Below are positions 35,400 through 44,943 of a DNA stretch of 64,000 nt, one piece after another. The translations under genes and the position numbers were made by a program. The notes below the pieces were generated by a model. The model made no database searches. It was not told the origin of the DNA and was given only the letters and a program-made list of their open reading frames with translations. The stretch spans positions 20,671-84,670 of the forward strand of contig NZ_JAFB01000010.1 of NCBI RefSeq assembly GCF_000519205.1, in the 5' to 3' direction. How positions within the stretch are numbered: the stretch's first letter is position 1; each line of letters starts with the position of its first letter. This DNA comes from Amycolatopsis taiwanensis DSM 45107. Its GTDB lineage: Bacteria; Actinomycetota; Actinomycetes; Mycobacteriales; Pseudonocardiaceae.

Positions 35400-36188
35400 A
35401 TGGAACTCGGAATCAACGGAAAGACCGCCGTCGTCACCGGTGCCAGCCGTGGCATCGGCCTCGCCATCGCCGAAACCCTCGCCGCGGAAGGCGTCCGGGT
35501 GGTGGGGGCATCCCGCACCATCACGCCCGAACTGGAGAAGGTCGCCGCTGCCACGGTGGCGGCGGATCTGGGCACCCGTGACAGCGCGGTGGCCGTGGTC
35601 GAGCAGGCGATCGAGGCGGTCGGTGGGATCGACTTCCTGGTCAACAACGTCGGCGGGGGCGACGCGGACAACCTTTCGCTGGCGGGCTTCCTCGACGTGG
35701 ACGACGACCAGTGGCAGTCCATCTTCGGCCTCAACCTGTTCAGCGCGGTCTGGACCACCAAGGCGGCCCTGCCGAGCATCCTGGAGCGCAAGGGCGCGAT
35801 CGTGAACGTTTCGTCGCTCAACGCACGCAGGCCAGCCGGGTCGCCGGTCGGCTACGCCGAGGCCAAGGCCGCACTGACCGTGCTCGGCAAGCGGCTCAGC
35901 GAAGAACTGGCACCGCAGGGCGTCCGCGTCAACACCGTCTCGCCGGGCATCGTCGCGAGTTCACTGTGGACCGACCCGAACGGCTTCGGCGGCAAGGTGG
36001 CCGGCGCATTCGGTGTCAGTCACGACGAACTCCTGTCGAGCCTCCCCGGGCAGTTCGACATCGCTTCGGGGCGCATCGGCAGGCCCGAAGAGGTCGCGGA
36101 CCTGGTCGCGTTCCTGCTGTCCGACCGCGCCGCGAACATTCACGGTGCCGACCACATCATCGACGGCGGCACGCTCAGGACCGTCTGA
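35400..36188 (+). CDS. Short-chain dehydrogenase/reductase
   Basis: 262 residues. Classical SDR motifs: cofactor site TGASRGIGLAIAETLAAEG (TGxxxGIG), DFLVNNVGGG (NNxG), catalytic Ser in VNVSSLNARR and YAEAK (YxxxK), with VNTVSPGIVASSLW after it. The basic residue following strand 2 (ASRT) suggests NADPH. It is regulated by the upstream TetR through O2; substrate unknown. Confidence 0.95.
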   Translation: MELGINGKTAVVTGASRGIGLAIAETLAAEGVRVVGASRTITPELEKVAAATVAADLGTRDSAVAVVEQAIEAVGGIDFLVNNVGGGDADNLSLAGFLDVDDDQWQSIFGLNLFSAVWTTKAALPSILERKGAIVNVSSLNARRPAGSPVGYAEAKAALTVLGKRLSEELAPQGVRVNTVSPGIVASSLWTDPNGFGGKVAGAFGVSHDELLSSLPGQFDIASGRIGRPEEVADLVAFLLSDRAANIHGADHIIDGGTLRTV

Positions 36189-36296
36189 TGCTGCCATAAC
36201 ACCCGGATGTGCGGTAAGCCGATGGAGGTCGCGGTCGATGGAGACCGCGACCGCCGTCGTTACGGCGATGCGTGGAACGCGACCAGATCCGATTGG

Positions 36297-36761
36297 TTAT
36301 TCGGACTGTTCGCTGAGTCGGATCACCGGGTATTCCCGGTCGGTTTTGCGTTGGTATTTCGCGTAGCGGGGTTGGGCGGCGGTGATACGTTGCCACGCCT
36401 GTTCGCGGTCGGCGCCGTCGAGTCGGTGCGGCGTCACCGGTGTGGGGTCGCGGCCGGGCAACTCGATCGATGCCCGGCCGGGATGCGCCATCAGGTTGGC
36501 ATACCAGTCCGGGTGCCTGCGCCCACCGCCCGATGCGACGATCAGCCAGGCGCCCTCGCCGTCGGCGAACCACGCCAGCGGCGATTCCCGCGGCTGCCCG
36601 CTCCGGCGGCCCACCGTGTGCAGGATCAGCAAATCCATCCCCATGAACTTGCCGCCGTTACGCCGGATACGGGCATTCGTGCGGGCGTTCGCTCGCCGCT
36701 GTATCCACCGTGACACCGCCCCGGGCCCTCCGCGACTGCCTGCCTGCTGGTTCTGTGTCAT
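36297..36761 (-). CDS. Deazaflavin (F420)-dependent nitroreductase family protein
   Basis: 154 residues of the Ddn-like split-barrel family. LLILHTVGRRSGQPRESPLAWF, LIVASGGGRRHPDWYANLMAHP and a C-terminal AKYQRKTDREYPVIRL match family landmarks (the R-SG and G-P-W-Y-N segments contact F420). The basic N-terminus (RRANARTNARIRR) may aid membrane association. With the LLM gene it points to an F420-producing host. Confidence 0.9.
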   Translation of the reverse strand: MTQNQQAGSRGGPGAVSRWIQRRANARTNARIRRNGGKFMGMDLLILHTVGRRSGQPRESPLAWFADGEGAWLIVASGGGRRHPDWYANLMAHPGRASIELPGRDPTPVTPHRLDGADREQAWQRITAAQPRYAKYQRKTDREYPVIRLSEQSE

Positions 36762-36830
36762 GGGCTACCTCCAGTAATCTCGAAGTCCGGTCGGCCACGG
36801 CGCGAGCCAGGCTGCGATCGCGGGCTGAAC

Positions 36831-37241
36831 TCAGCGCAGTTCCTGGATGCGGACCAGGTTGCCCGCGGGATCGCGGAAGGCGCAGTCGCGAATTCCGTAG
36901 GGCTGCTCGGTCGGCTTCTGGACGACCTCGGCGCCACTGGCCTGCACGCGCTCGAAGGTGTCGTCGAGGTCGGGGGTGGCCAGGTTGACGGCGGCGTAGG
37001 TGCCCTTGGCCATCATCTCGGTGATGGCGTGTCGCTCGTCGTCGGTGATGTCCGGGGTGACGGCCGGAGGAGTCAGAACGATGGACGTGTCGGGCTGGCC
37101 TTTGGGACCGATCGTGATCCAGCGCATCGTGCCCTGCCCGACGTCGTTGCGGACCTCGAAGCCGAGGGCGTCGCGGTAGAAGGCCAGGGAGGCTTCCGGG
37201 TCGGTGTGCGGGAGGAAGGTCTGGTGAATGGTGATTTCCAT
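36831..37241 (-). CDS. VOC-family (glyoxalase-like) protein, second copy
   Basis: 136 residues from ATG 37241. Nearly the same as the protein at 33696 (DPEASLAFYRDALGFEVRND, GTMRWITIGPK, EQPYGIRDCAFRDPAGN), so the two are recent paralogues about 3.1 kb apart. The upstream AraC gene that accompanies the first copy is reduced here to its last codons (37252-37330). It may have lost its original regulation. Confidence 0.9.
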   Translation of the reverse strand: MEITIHQTFLPHTDPEASLAFYRDALGFEVRNDVGQGTMRWITIGPKGQPDTSIVLTPPAVTPDITDDERHAITEMMAKGTYAAVNLATPDLDDTFERVQASGAEVVQKPTEQPYGIRDCAFRDPAGNLVRIQELR

Positions 37242-37251
37242 GGCGGACACG

Positions 37252-37330
37252 CTAGGCATGGCGCGGTGGCGGCGCTTCTTGATTCCTGATCGGTTTGGCC
37301 ACCTGCTTCGTCACGAATGGTGTTTGTGCG
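37252..37330 (-). pseudogene. AraC 3'-end remnant beside the second VOC gene
   Basis: The minus strand encodes FVTKQVAKPIRNQEAPPP and a stop, matching CVAKQVTRPVRNREARSP at the end of the intact AraC protein (34115). Similarity ends at about 37320. The rest of the gene is gone and the BtrH-like gene begins beyond it. Confidence 0.75.
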
Positions 37331-37433
37331 GAGACTGCACCGAACCTTAACGCCGTCATGCCGCCTCGCTGTTGGCCAACTCCGGCAAGGCCGGCCGATT
37401 GTGTTTTCCACGGAAAACTGCGAGTGTGGCGCG

Positions 37434-38363
37434 GTGATCGACATCCCTTATCGCGGTTCAGGACCGTACTGCTACACCAATTGCCTGGCCATGATGCTGG
37501 GTGCCGACGCACCCGAGGCCGCGGTGGTGGAGACGGTGACCGGCAGTCCGTTCGGGATGCAGTTGGTGGGCGGATCGCTGCCGTTCTTCGACCCGTGGGG
37601 CTGGAATCCCGACATCGGCATAGCCGATGCGCTGGCCGTCCTCGGCTGGACCGCGGACACCATCAGCGGGGATGACGCCGGTGCCGCGCTCGACCGTCTC
37701 GCGTCCTGTCTGGTCCGCGGCCCGGTCATGATCGGCCCGGTCGAGATGGGCCGGTTGCGGTACCAGCCAGGCAAGACCGGGCCGATCGGTGCCGACCACT
37801 ACCTCGTCGCACTCGCCATGGACAGCGAACAGGTGACTGTCCACGACCCTCAGGGATACCCCTACGCGCGGCTGCCGCTGGCCGAATTCACCACCGCCTG
37901 GCGTGCCGACACCCTCGACTACGGCCGGCCGTACACGATGCGCGCGAACTTCACCCGTCGCAGCCGGGTCGATCCCGCCGACGCCATCGCGGCGTCCGTG
38001 CCTCGGGCGATCAGCTGGCTCAGCGGCAAGAACGGCGCCGACATGCCGCCGGGCAGCCTCGGTAACGGCGATGCGGCGGTGGCTCTCGCGGCACACGTCG
38101 AGTCAGACTGCGATGAAGAACTCCGCGAGCACCTTGTCCACTTCGCGGTCCGGGTCGGCGCGCGACGTCTGGCCGACGCCGCGGCGTGCCTGCGCCAAGT
38201 GGGGCACCTCGCCGCGGCGGCCATCGCCACCGAGCAGGCGCGTCTGATCGGCTCGCTGCAATATCCGCTCGTCACCGGCGATGATGCCGCTGCCGGAGAC
38301 ATTCTCCGCGCGCTGGCCCTGACTTACGACGAACTCCGGGTGAGCCTCGAACGTCAGTCGTAG
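37434..38363 (+). CDS. BtrH N-terminal-like (cysteine peptidase fold) protein
   Basis: 309 residues from GTG 37434; longer frames to 37317 lack support. GPYCYTNCLAMMLG puts a Cys at a typical papain-like or C39-like position, GADHYLVALAMD supplies a His and VHDPQGYPYARL follows, resembling the BtrH N-terminal fold (acyl-ACP:aminoglycoside acyltransferase) and C39-like enzymes. The C-terminal half is helical. It could be an acyl- or aminoacyl-transferase or a peptidase; no biosynthetic cluster surrounds it. Confidence 0.6.
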   Translation: MIDIPYRGSGPYCYTNCLAMMLGADAPEAAVVETVTGSPFGMQLVGGSLPFFDPWGWNPDIGIADALAVLGWTADTISGDDAGAALDRLASCLVRGPVMIGPVEMGRLRYQPGKTGPIGADHYLVALAMDSEQVTVHDPQGYPYARLPLAEFTTAWRADTLDYGRPYTMRANFTRRSRVDPADAIAASVPRAISWLSGKNGADMPPGSLGNGDAAVALAAHVESDCDEELREHLVHFAVRVGARRLADAAACLRQVGHLAAAAIATEQARLIGSLQYPLVTGDDAAAGDILRALALTYDELRVSLERQS

Positions 38364-38394
38364 CTGCACCCGCGGTCAACCGTGGTGATCTTCA

Positions 38395-38419
38395 GCAACA
38401 CCCGGAGCGGGTGCTGCTC
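38395..38419. terminator. Convergent terminator hairpin
   Basis: AGCA-A-CACCCG, loop GAG, CGGGTG-C-TGCT between the stops at 38363 and 38502. It is a compact GC-rich hairpin usable in both directions. Confidence 0.65.
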
Positions 38420-38501
38420 ATTGTGTTGGGAATTCTTGGTGGCAGTATTCGAAAGGCAGCCGGATGATTTGCCTTGAGCAAAGGTGGTGCCGATCGCGGC
38501 A

Positions 38502-39917
38502 TCACTGCACGGCGCCGGACTGGCTGAGCAGCGACTGGTACCAACTCTGGTACGGGTAGTCGGTGGCCGGGTAGTTGACCAACGGGTTGGTGGCGTCGCC
38601 GGCCGAGTCGAACTGCCAGCCGCGCGCGAGGAACCCGTTCGCGCGGGCGGCGGTGAGGAATGCGGTGTCGCTGGCGGGCGCGGCATAGAACAGCGCTCCC
38701 TGCCGCAGTTCGGCGTTGTCGCCGTCCTGGTATTCCACGAAAGCGCGCTGCCGGTAGGCGATCCGCTGGCCAGTGACCTGGTCGGTGGAGTCGCGCAGGG
38801 TTTGGCTCGGCGTGGCACCGTCGGCCTGCGTGTACACCGTCACCTGATGGCCGCCCGCGGACGCCGTCGAAGTGGGGTAGCGCTGGTCGGATGTCCTGGC
38901 GTTGTTCGTCCAGGCCACCGTCTGGCCGGTGGTGCTCAGGGAGCCCGTCCATTGCCAGTTCAGGCCGGTCGACGGACTCCGGTGGACCTCGCGCAGGGTC
39001 GACGTGCCGGTGAACGCGATGCTGGGGGCCACCCCGTTGTCGTATTGGTGGCTGGCCGAGAAACTGATCTCGCCGTCGGCGCCGAGGTGGCCGACGTGGT
39101 ACCAAAGTGTGGTCGCGCTCTGGGACTGGTGCACCTCGACCAGGTCGCCGTTGTCATTGAGCGCCACCGCCGGCGTGGTGCCGCTGTCGTAGCGACCGTG
39201 CCGCAGCCAGTTCACTCGGCCATCCGCGCCGTAGGTGCCGGTCCAGTACCACAGCGCGCCCGCACCGGAGTCGTGCACTTCGACGATCTGCCCGTTGTTG
39301 TTCATCGCGATCGCGGGGTGATAGCCGAGGTCGCGCTGGTAGCCGGCGCGAGTGGTGGAATCGCCGGACAGCAACGTGACCACCTTCCCACGCATCGAGT
39401 CCACAGTGGATCCGGTGACGTAGTTCCTGGCCTCCATGAGACTGCCGCCGAATGCGGCGCGCAGTTCGTCGTTCAACGCGGCCAGGTTGCCGGCCGCGTA
39501 GTTGGCGTTGTCGGTCAGGTTGTCCTTGATGTCGAGCATGACCACCAGTGGCGCGTGGGTCGGGTTGGCGTTCGACCAGGCGGCCACCTGCGCCAGCCAG
39601 TCCCGCAGCAGGTTCGACGACGGGTTGCCCCCGGAGTGGTCCACCAGGTCGCCGGCCGAGTTGTGGCCGATCCGGTAGTCGCCCACCGTGCTGTAGTCGT
39701 TGTCCTGGATATCCAGCTCGATGAACCGGATGCCGTGGTCGAGTTGGTAGCGGATGGAACCGCGCTGGGCGTCCAGATTGCCCGAGTAGCTGTTGTGCGT
39801 GGCCTGGAAGATCGCGTTGGTGAAGGTGGTGGCGGCAGCCGCGGGACTGACGGTGCCGGCGGCGAGCAGACCGGAAACGGCCAGTGGGGCAAAAAAGCGC
39901 ATGGCGAGACGGTTCAC
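38502..39917 (-). CDS. Secreted phosphatidylinositol-specific phospholipase C-like protein
   Basis: 471 residues from GTG 39917, with CCAGGAGA upstream. A signal peptide (RFFAPLAVSGLLAAGTVSPAA) is followed by a PI-PLC X-like barrel: FQATHNSYSG (first His), GIRFIELDIQ, YRIGHNSAGD (second His), LVVMLDIKDN. Residues about 230-360 hold repeats of the form HPAIAMNNNGQIVEVHDSG and AVALNDNGDLVEVHQS, likely a beta-propeller or lectin-like insert. The C-terminus resumes the barrel. Probably exported and acts on lipids or glycans; exact substrate unknown. Confidence 0.78.
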   Translation of the reverse strand: MNRLAMRFFAPLAVSGLLAAGTVSPAAAATTFTNAIFQATHNSYSGNLDAQRGSIRYQLDHGIRFIELDIQDNDYSTVGDYRIGHNSAGDLVDHSGGNPSSNLLRDWLAQVAAWSNANPTHAPLVVMLDIKDNLTDNANYAAGNLAALNDELRAAFGGSLMEARNYVTGSTVDSMRGKVVTLLSGDSTTRAGYQRDLGYHPAIAMNNNGQIVEVHDSGAGALWYWTGTYGADGRVNWLRHGRYDSGTTPAVALNDNGDLVEVHQSQSATTLWYHVGHLGADGEISFSASHQYDNGVAPSIAFTGTSTLREVHRSPSTGLNWQWTGSLSTTGQTVAWTNNARTSDQRYPTSTASAGGHQVTVYTQADGATPSQTLRDSTDQVTGQRIAYRQRAFVEYQDGDNAELRQGALFYAAPASDTAFLTAARANGFLARGWQFDSAGDATNPLVNYPATDYPYQSWYQSLLSQSGAVQ

Positions 39918-40029
39918 AGGGATCTCCTGGTGCCTGGCGTGGACACGCGGAGACGACCTTGTCACACCGGCATGCCCACGGCAAGGAATGCACCCGGATT
40001 CCCGACGATCGACGGGGCGCTCGTGGATC

Positions 40030-40062
40030 GGGCCGGCGCGGAGTTGGCGACCGCGCCGGCCC
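40030..40062 (-). terminator. Terminator after the serine hydrolase gene
   Basis: A perfect 12-bp GC stem (GGGCCGGCGCGG, 40030-40041, complement 40051-40062) with a 9-base loop, 8 bp past the stop at 40071 in the direction of transcription. Confidence 0.75.
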
Positions 40063-40070
40063 GGAAACGG

Positions 40071-41243
40071 TTATGTTGTGATCAGCTTGCGCCCGAGTTC
40101 GACGATCGGGTTGATGGGAGTGTCGTAGTTGCCGAGGACGATCGACACCCAGTCCAGGCCGGGAAAGACGTCCAGCCGGGTCGCTATGCCGGGGCCGCCA
40201 CCGGAGTGTCCGAAGACGCGCTCGCCGTTGACGATGGCGTCGTCGTACCCGTACCCGTAGAACTCGGCCTGGCTTGACGGTTGCAACGGCGGCAGGGCCA
40301 CCTTGCCACTGGTCATGAGCCCGGTGAACGCGGGGTTGAGCAGCTTGCCCGACGTGAGTGCGCCGGCGTAGGCAAGCATGTCCGACGCGGTGGAGTACGC
40401 GCCACCGGCCGGCCCGCCGATGGTGAACGGCGCGAAGGGGCTGCTGGCGAAGTCGATGCGGGTGCCGTCCGGTTGCGTCAGGTAGGGACGGGAAATGGTG
40501 TTGTCGGCCAGCACCTGGGGCCGGCTGTAGAAGTCGGTGTGGGACATGCCGGCTGGGGCGAAGATGTGCGTGCGGACATAGTCGAAATAGGACTGTCCGG
40601 TCACTCGCGCGACGATCGCGGCAAGGACGAAGTATCCGTCGTTGCTGTATTCGTGCTTGCTGCCGGGGGTGAACTGGAGAGGTGTCTTGCGAATGATGGC
40701 CAGGGTGCCGTCCATCACCTCGTCGAAGCTGTTCCACGTCGCTTCTTCCGGCGAGCCCTCACCCCGGGCAGGTCGGCCGATGCCCGAGTCGTGGGTCAGC
40801 AGCTGGTGAACCTTGACGGTGTTCGCGACCTCGGCGGGGAAGCCGTCAAGGTGGGCGCCGAGCGGATCGTGGAAGCCCAGCTTGCCCTGCGCGGCCAACT
40901 GGGCGATCGCCAGGGCCGTGAAGGTCTTGGTTATCGACGCGACGCAGAAGACGGTGTCGGGTCCGTTGGGAAGCGAGCGGTCCTTGTTCGCCATCCCGTA
41001 GGACCGGGCGAGCACCGGCCGGCCACGGTGGGCGACGAGCACGGTTCCGGAAAACCTGTCTTGCGCGGCTTGTTCGGCGACGAACCGTTCGTACTCGCCG
41101 CCTGGGCGCAGGCCCTTCGGCGTCGCGGCGGATCGGGATGTCGCGGCGTCGGCGGCGCCGGGCACGGCCACGAGTGTGGCGCCGGCCAGTGACGCGGCGC
41201 CCAGCAGGCCGAGCATTGATCGCCGTGACGTCGGGTGGGTCAT
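40071..41243 (-). CDS. Exported serine hydrolase, beta-lactamase/DD-peptidase family
   Basis: 390 residues from ATG 41243 (GCAAGGAG upstream). The N-terminus SRRSMLGLLGAASLAGATL is a twin-arginine (Tat) signal. Catalytic motifs: SITK (SxxK, near residue 107), YSN (YxN, near 196) and HSGGG near 347, i.e. the class C/D-Ala-D-Ala carboxypeptidase-like family. It may act on peptidoglycan stems or on small esters and amides; a true beta-lactamase is less likely without closer class C similarity. Confidence 0.88.
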   Translation of the reverse strand: MTHPTSRRSMLGLLGAASLAGATLVAVPGAADAATSRSAATPKGLRPGGEYERFVAEQAAQDRFSGTVLVAHRGRPVLARSYGMANKDRSLPNGPDTVFCVASITKTFTALAIAQLAAQGKLGFHDPLGAHLDGFPAEVANTVKVHQLLTHDSGIGRPARGEGSPEEATWNSFDEVMDGTLAIIRKTPLQFTPGSKHEYSNDGYFVLAAIVARVTGQSYFDYVRTHIFAPAGMSHTDFYSRPQVLADNTISRPYLTQPDGTRIDFASSPFAPFTIGGPAGGAYSTASDMLAYAGALTSGKLLNPAFTGLMTSGKVALPPLQPSSQAEFYGYGYDDAIVNGERVFGHSGGGPGIATRLDVFPGLDWVSIVLGNYDTPINPIVELGRKLITT

Positions 41244-41450
41244 CGCGAACTCCTTGCAGGTATTTCGTGGACGGCAGTCGCGATCTCGGCCATTTCCTCC
41301 GGTGCCTGATCGTCCAGGCCGCGCATGGCTTCGACCGGCGACAGCGGATGCGGTCACTTCTACCGGCGGGCACCGATCGGGAGCCGATGACGGAGCCATA
41401 CGAAATCCATAGGTGCCGGCTGCGAGGATGGCGCGGCGCGGGGTCGAGCG

Positions 41451-43482
41451 TTATTCGCTCAGGAACCCGTCGTGGCCGAGCTTGGTCAGCCAGAGCCGGA
41501 ACAGTTTGTGCAGCGATTCGGCACCGACGAGTTCGCCGGGTGGCTCGAATTCCGCCGGGTGGACCAAAAACCCGCGTTCCTGCTGACCGCCGAGCGCGCC
41601 GTGCGAGCCGACGTGCGGCTCGAACGGGGACGCCCCGTCGGTCGCCGGGTCGTACCGGCTGTTGATCATGATGTCCGCGCAGTGCGGGAACGTGTTCACG
41701 CGGCTGATCAGCTCGACGGCATGCGGACCGTAGTCCCGCAACGGGTCCTCGCCCAGCACGAATCCCGAGGCGAGCCGGTGCAGCCCGTCGCGACCGAGCA
41801 CCACCGGGCCGAACTCGGCACTGCGCACGAGCAGGAAGCCGACACCCGGGTGATCCACGAGCGCGGGCAGCAGTTCCGGGTACTCGCGCTCGATCGTCTC
41901 CAACTCGACCCGGCCCTCGTGGTCGGTGAACGACATCATCGCCAGATGCCCGGAAACGGTGACCACCACGCCCGGCGCCACCCGCGTCACCTCGATGGCC
42001 TCGGCGTCTTCGGCCCGGCGCGAATGCTCGATCCGGCCGCCGGCCGTTGCGGTCCTGGCCCGTAACCGCTGCGCTATCGGCCCACCGCCGCCAACGGTGT
42101 CGGTCCGGGGTACCGGGCCACCGCACTGCCGACCGACGAATTCCCCGATCGACTCGCCGAACCGGTCGGTGAACGCCCAGCCCTGGGTCTGGCCGTGATC
42201 GGAGAGCACCACGACGTGGTAGGGCCGCGGCGCCAGCCTGCTGGCCCGGTGCAGCCGCCCGATCTGCTGGTCGATGGACCGCAGCACGGCCAGGGTGTCG
42301 AACCGCTCGATACCGGAGTGGTGCGCGACCTCGTCGTAGCCGAGGAAGTCCGCGTACACCACGGGCCGCCCGCTCAGGATGTCCTCCAGCACCGCGGAGA
42401 CCACGACGTCGCGCGCGATCACCGTCGTGCCCGACCGTGCGACGGGATACCACCCGCCGCGCTTGACCCGCGGCCGGACACCCGCCCGCCGCTGCTTTGC
42501 CGCGGCCGACAGCTCCCGGAACATGTCCGTCAACGTCGAAAGCAAGGTGTGCACCGCGTTGACCGGATTCGCGAAGTACGTGTAGTAACCCGCGCCGACG
42601 CGATTGTTGCGACGGCGACGAAGCCCCTTCGGCAGCAACACCGACACCGCGCTCATGGTGAGGCTGACGTGTGGCGCGTCGCCGGTGAACAGGTTGCCAC
42701 GGCTCGCACCGTCTCCGGCGAGCAGGCCGCGCCCGTCGGAGTGGCGCCGCTCGATCTCGGCCGCGTCGCGCGGGTGCGCGCACGCCATCACATGGTCGCG
42801 GTCCTTTTCGTACCAACGGAAACCGAGGATGTCATGGTTGTCGCCGTGCAGGATTCCACAGACCGCCGCGCCGGTCTGCGAACTCCAGTCGGTCTGCCAG
42901 CGCACCAGCTTGTGGCTGTCCGCGGCCACCCAGGCCGCCAACGTCGGCATGTCGCCGTCCCGCATCGCCCGCCGTGCCACGTCGTAGCTGAGCCCGTCGA
43001 CCTGGAGGAAGATCACGCCCGGCGTGAGGTCGTCGACTCGCCGGGGGTTGCGCCGGCTGCGGCGCGCGGCCCGGCGGAAGAAGATCTCGTCCTCGTCGAT
43101 GGCGAGCACGCTGCTGATCAACAGGCTGACCGCGGACATGCCCAGCACCACGAGGACGGCCGTGCGCACGCCTCGGATCTCCACGCCCGGCACGGCCGCG
43201 AGCACGGCGAACGCGCCCACGCCGAGCAGCAGGAAACTGCCGATGCCCAGGGTGAACAGCGCGATCGGCAGGGCCACCCGCAGCACCAGTGGCCAGACCA
43301 CACCGGTCAGCAGGCCCAGCAGCAGCGCGCAGACTCCTCGGCTGCCACCACTCCGGCATCGCGAAACCAGGCAACAGCACGTCGAGTCCGTGCAGGCCGA
43401 GGGTGACCGCGAACCACACGAACAGGACCCGCGCGACGGTGCGCCCACTACGTAGCAGCCGGCCCCGTTCCGCGCTCGTCAC
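41451..43482 (-). CDS. Membrane-anchored alkaline phosphatase-superfamily protein, frameshifted
   Basis: The reading frame is split. The N-terminus is MTSAERGRLLRSGRTVARV with a first helix VLFVWFAVTLGLHGLDVLL, in one frame from GTG 43482. At about 43335-43350 the frame must shift to continue with VCALLLGLLTGVVWPLVLRV and the rest. After four helices comes a phosphodiesterase/phosphatase domain: GVIFLQVDGLSYDV, DFLGYDEVAHHSG, YHVVVLSDHGQTQG, the metal-binding Asp/His set of the alkaline phosphatase superfamily. The start overlaps the DedA stop (GTGA). Either a true frameshift mutation or a sequencing error; intact length would be about 677 residues. Confidence 0.8.
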
Positions 43483-44150
43483 GACTTCCTCCGCTCACGC
43501 CGTTTCGCCACGAGTTGCACCGCGCCGGTGACCACCAGCACGAGCACCGTGGCGATCAGCGTGGCGACCAGGGGCGAGTCGAAGATGCCGCCGCTGACGA
43601 TCCCAAGAACGGCGTAGGCGAGCGCCCAGAGCACGCAGGCGATCGCGGTGGCCGCCAGCAACCGGCGCCACGGATAGGCCACCGCGCCCGCCGCGACCAG
43701 CACCGGGATCCGGCCGGCGGGCACCAGGCGGCCGATGACCACGAGCTGCCAGCCATGCTTGGCGAACCGCTCCCGCGCGTTGATCAGGCGGTCGGGACGC
43801 TGGCCGCGGACCAGCCGGCGGATCGCGGCTTCACTGCCGGCACGCGCGATCAGGTAGGTGACCACGTCCCCGATCGCAGCGCCGAGCACCGAGAGCAGGA
43901 GCACCAGCGGCAGCGACAGGTGTGACGTCGTCATCGCTACCGCGGCCGCGGCGCCGACCAACGCTCCGGTCGGCACGATGGGCACGATCGAGCCGATCAG
44001 CACGCCGGCGAACAGGGTCGGGTAGCCGGCCGACGACGTATTCGACCAATCCAGTGCCAGCGCGCTCATCGCCGGAGGAAACGCAGGTCCAGTCCGTCCA
44101 CATAGCTCAGTATTCGCCTGCTTCCGGGAGGTAAGGCGCGCGAGAGACAT
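43479..44150 (-). CDS. DedA-family membrane protein
   Basis: 223 residues from ATG 44150, which has CGTGGAGG 8-9 bases upstream; an internal ATG at 44069 gives the more usual family length. SVLGAAIGDVVTYLIARAGS, NARERFAKHGWQLVVIGRLVPAGR and PVLVAAGAVAYPWRRLLAAT are DedA/SNARE-associated domain features. DedA proteins are thought to flip lipid carriers such as undecaprenyl phosphate or phosphatidylethanolamine. It is coupled to the phosphatase, which fits a joint role in recycling a lipid phosphate (inference). Confidence 0.9.
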   Translation of the reverse strand: MSLARLTSRKQANTELCGRTGPAFPPAMSALALDWSNTSSAGYPTLFAGVLIGSIVPIVPTGALVGAAAAVAMTTSHLSLPLVLLLSVLGAAIGDVVTYLIARAGSEAAIRRLVRGQRPDRLINARERFAKHGWQLVVIGRLVPAGRIPVLVAAGAVAYPWRRLLAATAIACVLWALAYAVLGIVSGGIFDSPLVATLIATVLVLVVTGAVQLVAKRRERRKS

Positions 44151-44180
44151 AACGCACAACCTCCACGAACCCACCCGGGA

Positions 44181-44864
44181 TCAGAGTTCGAACGCTTGTG
44201 TCACCTGCCGGACCAGATCGTCCTCGGTCATCGTGGTATCGACCTCGACGACGCGCAGTTGCAGAGGCTTCGTTTGCTCGTGCAGGCGATCGGTGAACAT
44301 CCGATCTCGTTCGAGCAGGTTGCGCAGGGCCTTCTCCGGATCACTGGTCTTGCGGGCGATGGCCCATGTCGAGCCCCTGCTGTCGATCGCGGCCCGGCGG
44401 AACTCGGGCGTCGGGAGGAGCCAGAGGGCGCGGCTCGGCCGGGCCAGGAGGGGCTTCACGAGGTGGGGCAGCAGCCGGAAGCCCTCGACGAGCACACCAG
44501 GTTCGCTCGGGAGACGCAGGAGGTCGTCGACGATCAGGCCGAAGCCCTCGCCTCGAAACCAGTGGAACGTCTCCAGCATCGTTTCCGGAGATCGGTTCAC
44601 CCATCGCTGGTCCATGTCCATGGCCCGGAACTCGCTCAGGAACGGACAGTCTTCGGGGGTGCACCGGCCGGCGTGATCCGACATCACGTCGTCGGTCGCG
44701 TAGAGATGCAGGCCGTGCCGAGCCGCTATGCGACGAGCGACGGTCGACTTGCCGGCGCCGGTGCCGCCACCGATCCAGTAGACATGCCGCAGCCGTGCCC
44801 GCAGCGCTGCGATGTCAGCGGTCTGTCCATGGTGTTCCGATCGCGTTCGGGTCGCATCGTTCAT
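44181..44864 (-). CDS. P-loop kinase-like NTPase
   Basis: 227 residues. Walker A is VYWIGGGTGAGKSTVARRIAARHG near residue 30. The next segment, YATDDVMSDH, resembles the substrate Asp/Glu region of small-molecule kinases, and VLVEGFRLLPHLV the Walker B-like strand. It resembles cytidylate/shikimate-type or streptomycin/chloramphenicol-phosphotransferase-like P-loop kinases, but the substrate is not deducible. There is a CTPEDCPF pair of Cys at about residues 68-73. It is transcribed alone, 30 bp from DedA. Confidence 0.75.
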   Translation of the reverse strand: MNDATRTRSEHHGQTADIAALRARLRHVYWIGGGTGAGKSTVARRIAARHGLHLYATDDVMSDHAGRCTPEDCPFLSEFRAMDMDQRWVNRSPETMLETFHWFRGEGFGLIVDDLLRLPSEPGVLVEGFRLLPHLVKPLLARPSRALWLLPTPEFRRAAIDSRGSTWAIARKTSDPEKALRNLLERDRMFTDRLHEQTKPLQLRVVEVDTTMTEDDLVRQVTQAFEL

Positions 44865-44943
44865 AGCGGCTCCTCACGACCCGGCCCAGCCTTTGGCCGA
44901 ATGTTAGTGCGACTCTTGAAACGGTGCCGGACTTGATCAGCAC

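Noticed and set aside
38484-40277. Plus-strand open frame of 597 codons antisense to the PI-PLC-like gene
   Set aside because: It spans two minus-strand genes and the terminator between them; composition is that of a shadow frame.
42195-43406. Plus-strand open frame of 403 codons opposite the phosphatase gene
   Set aside because: Shadow frame with runs of Gln/Arg/His; the phosphatase motifs on the other strand are clear.
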